From the NCBI GenBank assembly GCA_019348365.1, contig JAHWJO010000308.1, forward strand, positions 1-6,097: a DNA stretch of 6,097 bases, read 5' to 3'. Position 1 is the first letter of the stretch; each line of letters starts with the position of its first letter. The stretch comes from Armatimonadota bacterium (GTDB lineage Bacteria; Armatimonadota; DTGP01; JAHWJO01). Below, piece after piece: positions 5,509 to 6,097 of the stretch. The notes below the pieces were generated by a model. The model made no database searches, was not told the origin of the DNA, and saw nothing but the letters and a program-made list of their open reading frames with translations. Both the position numbers and the translations under genes were made by a program.

Positions 5509-6097
5509 GTGCAAGGATTCGCCCTTCCTCCCGGCCGCCCTCTCCCCCGATGGGGCACGGTCCGGCTGCGGATGACGCTCTGGAACGTGGCCGTGCTCGC
5601 CCTCATCCTGGGAGCCATGGGCGGCGTGGTGCGCTACAAAGTGCAGGCCGACCGGCTCGCGGCGGTCGACCGGACCCTGGCCGAGCGGGCCCACGAGACC
5701 GGACGCCGGTTTTCGATGGCTCCTTCCTCCCCCGGGCGGAACCGCCGCGCCACCGGCCAGTCCAGACTGCTCGACCCGATGACCGCAGGTGCCGAAGGAT
5801 CGCTGGTCGGATCGAGACCCCGCGCGCTGCCTCCTCTCCTGCCACGGATCGTCCCTCGCGACCGGGCGGGCAGGGAGCACTGGGATCAACCCTGGGATCG
5901 ACGCGCCTATGTTCGCTCCCTCGCGGGCAGGACGGTCTATTCCACCGTGTGGGAGGGCGGCACGCCGATGAGGATCCTGTCGATGCCGGTCGAGCGCCGG
6001 GGCCGGATCGAGGAGGTGCTTCAGCTCGCCTATCCGCTCGATGGCGTTCTGCGGGAGATCGACGAGCTGACGTCCACGCTCCTGGCCCTCGTGCCGT
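5509..6097 (+). CDS. Sensor histidine kinase, N-terminal part (3' end outside window)
   Basis: The frame is open from GTG 5509 to the right edge (196 codons). It is bounded upstream by an in-frame TGA at 5488-5490, and no earlier start exists. GGGAGG (5499-5504) is the ribosome binding site. Seen: a short cytoplasmic start with RWGTVRLRMTLW, a transmembrane helix at about residues 23-41 (TLWNVAVLALILGAMGGVV), then an extracytoplasmic region with an unusually Arg/Pro-rich stretch (about residues 65-130) and a sensor-like end (TVYSTVWEGGTPMRILSMPVERRG, then LQLAYPLDGVLREIDEL). Known: the R-L-R-x-T-L-W-N-x-x-V start is typical of CusS/QseC-like kinases paired with OmpR-type regulators. A second membrane helix appears to begin at LTSTLLALV by the edge; HAMP, HisKA and ATPase domains are expected beyond the window. 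Probable partner of the regulator at 4334-5020. An alternative start at ATG 5572 lacks a ribosome binding site. Confidence 0.
   Translation, partial: MQGFALPPGRPLPRWGTVRLRMTLWNVAVLALILGAMGGVVRYKVQADRLAAVDRTLAERAHETGRRFSMAPSSPGRNRRATGQSRLLDPMTAGAEGSLVGSRPRALPPLLPRIVPRDRAGREHWDQPWDRRAYVRSLAGRTVYSTVWEGGTPMRILSMPVERRGRIEEVLQLAYPLDGVLREIDELTSTLLALVP

Overview
The window is high-GC bacterial DNA (roughly 60% by eye) from a genome with dense, closely spaced genes. The best guess is Armatimonadota or a similar planctomycete-like lineage, with moderate confidence. The reasons are a pilin-like secreted protein of the DUF1559-related type (GFTLIELLVVIAIIAIL, then an SNLRQIGAALPMYTADYDEH block), a large secreted protein ending in a type I dockerin, and GC-rich codon use. 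No rRNA or other taxonomic marker is present, so this is inference.

Layout. Positions 1-2770 on the minus strand hold most of one very long gene whose 3' end lies beyond the left edge. I translated it by hand: 923 codons are open without a stop. It encodes an exported multidomain protein: signal peptide, PA14, fibronectin type III, an alpha/beta domain X, a carboxypeptidase-regulatory-like beta domain, a second diverged copy of domain X, and the first half of a dockerin. Positions 2771-3382 are a 612-base divergent intergenic region with no convincing gene. It carries several inverted repeats, including a perfect 8-base pair of arms and two GC-rich hairpins just before the next gene.

Positions 3383-6097 on the plus strand are five tightly packed genes: a pseudopilin-like prepilin protein, a 64-residue single-pass membrane protein, an OmpR/PhoB response regulator, a VOC (glyoxalase-fold) protein, and the start of a sensor histidine kinase that runs off the right edge. 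The gaps are 18, 15, -4 and 18 bases, with no terminator visible between them, so they probably form one transcript.

Working together. The response regulator and histidine kinase form a two-component pair, unusually separated by a VOC gene. The prepilin-like protein and small membrane protein lie directly upstream and could be regulated with, or be part of the envelope function sensed by, that pair. The secreted dockerin protein is divergently transcribed and may share control sequences. I found no CRISPR, RNA gene, insertion sequence or phage feature. The most unusual items are the uncharacterised duplicated domain X in its dockerin-tailed architecture, the VOC gene between regulator and kinase, and the concentration of the rare TTA codon at gene starts.
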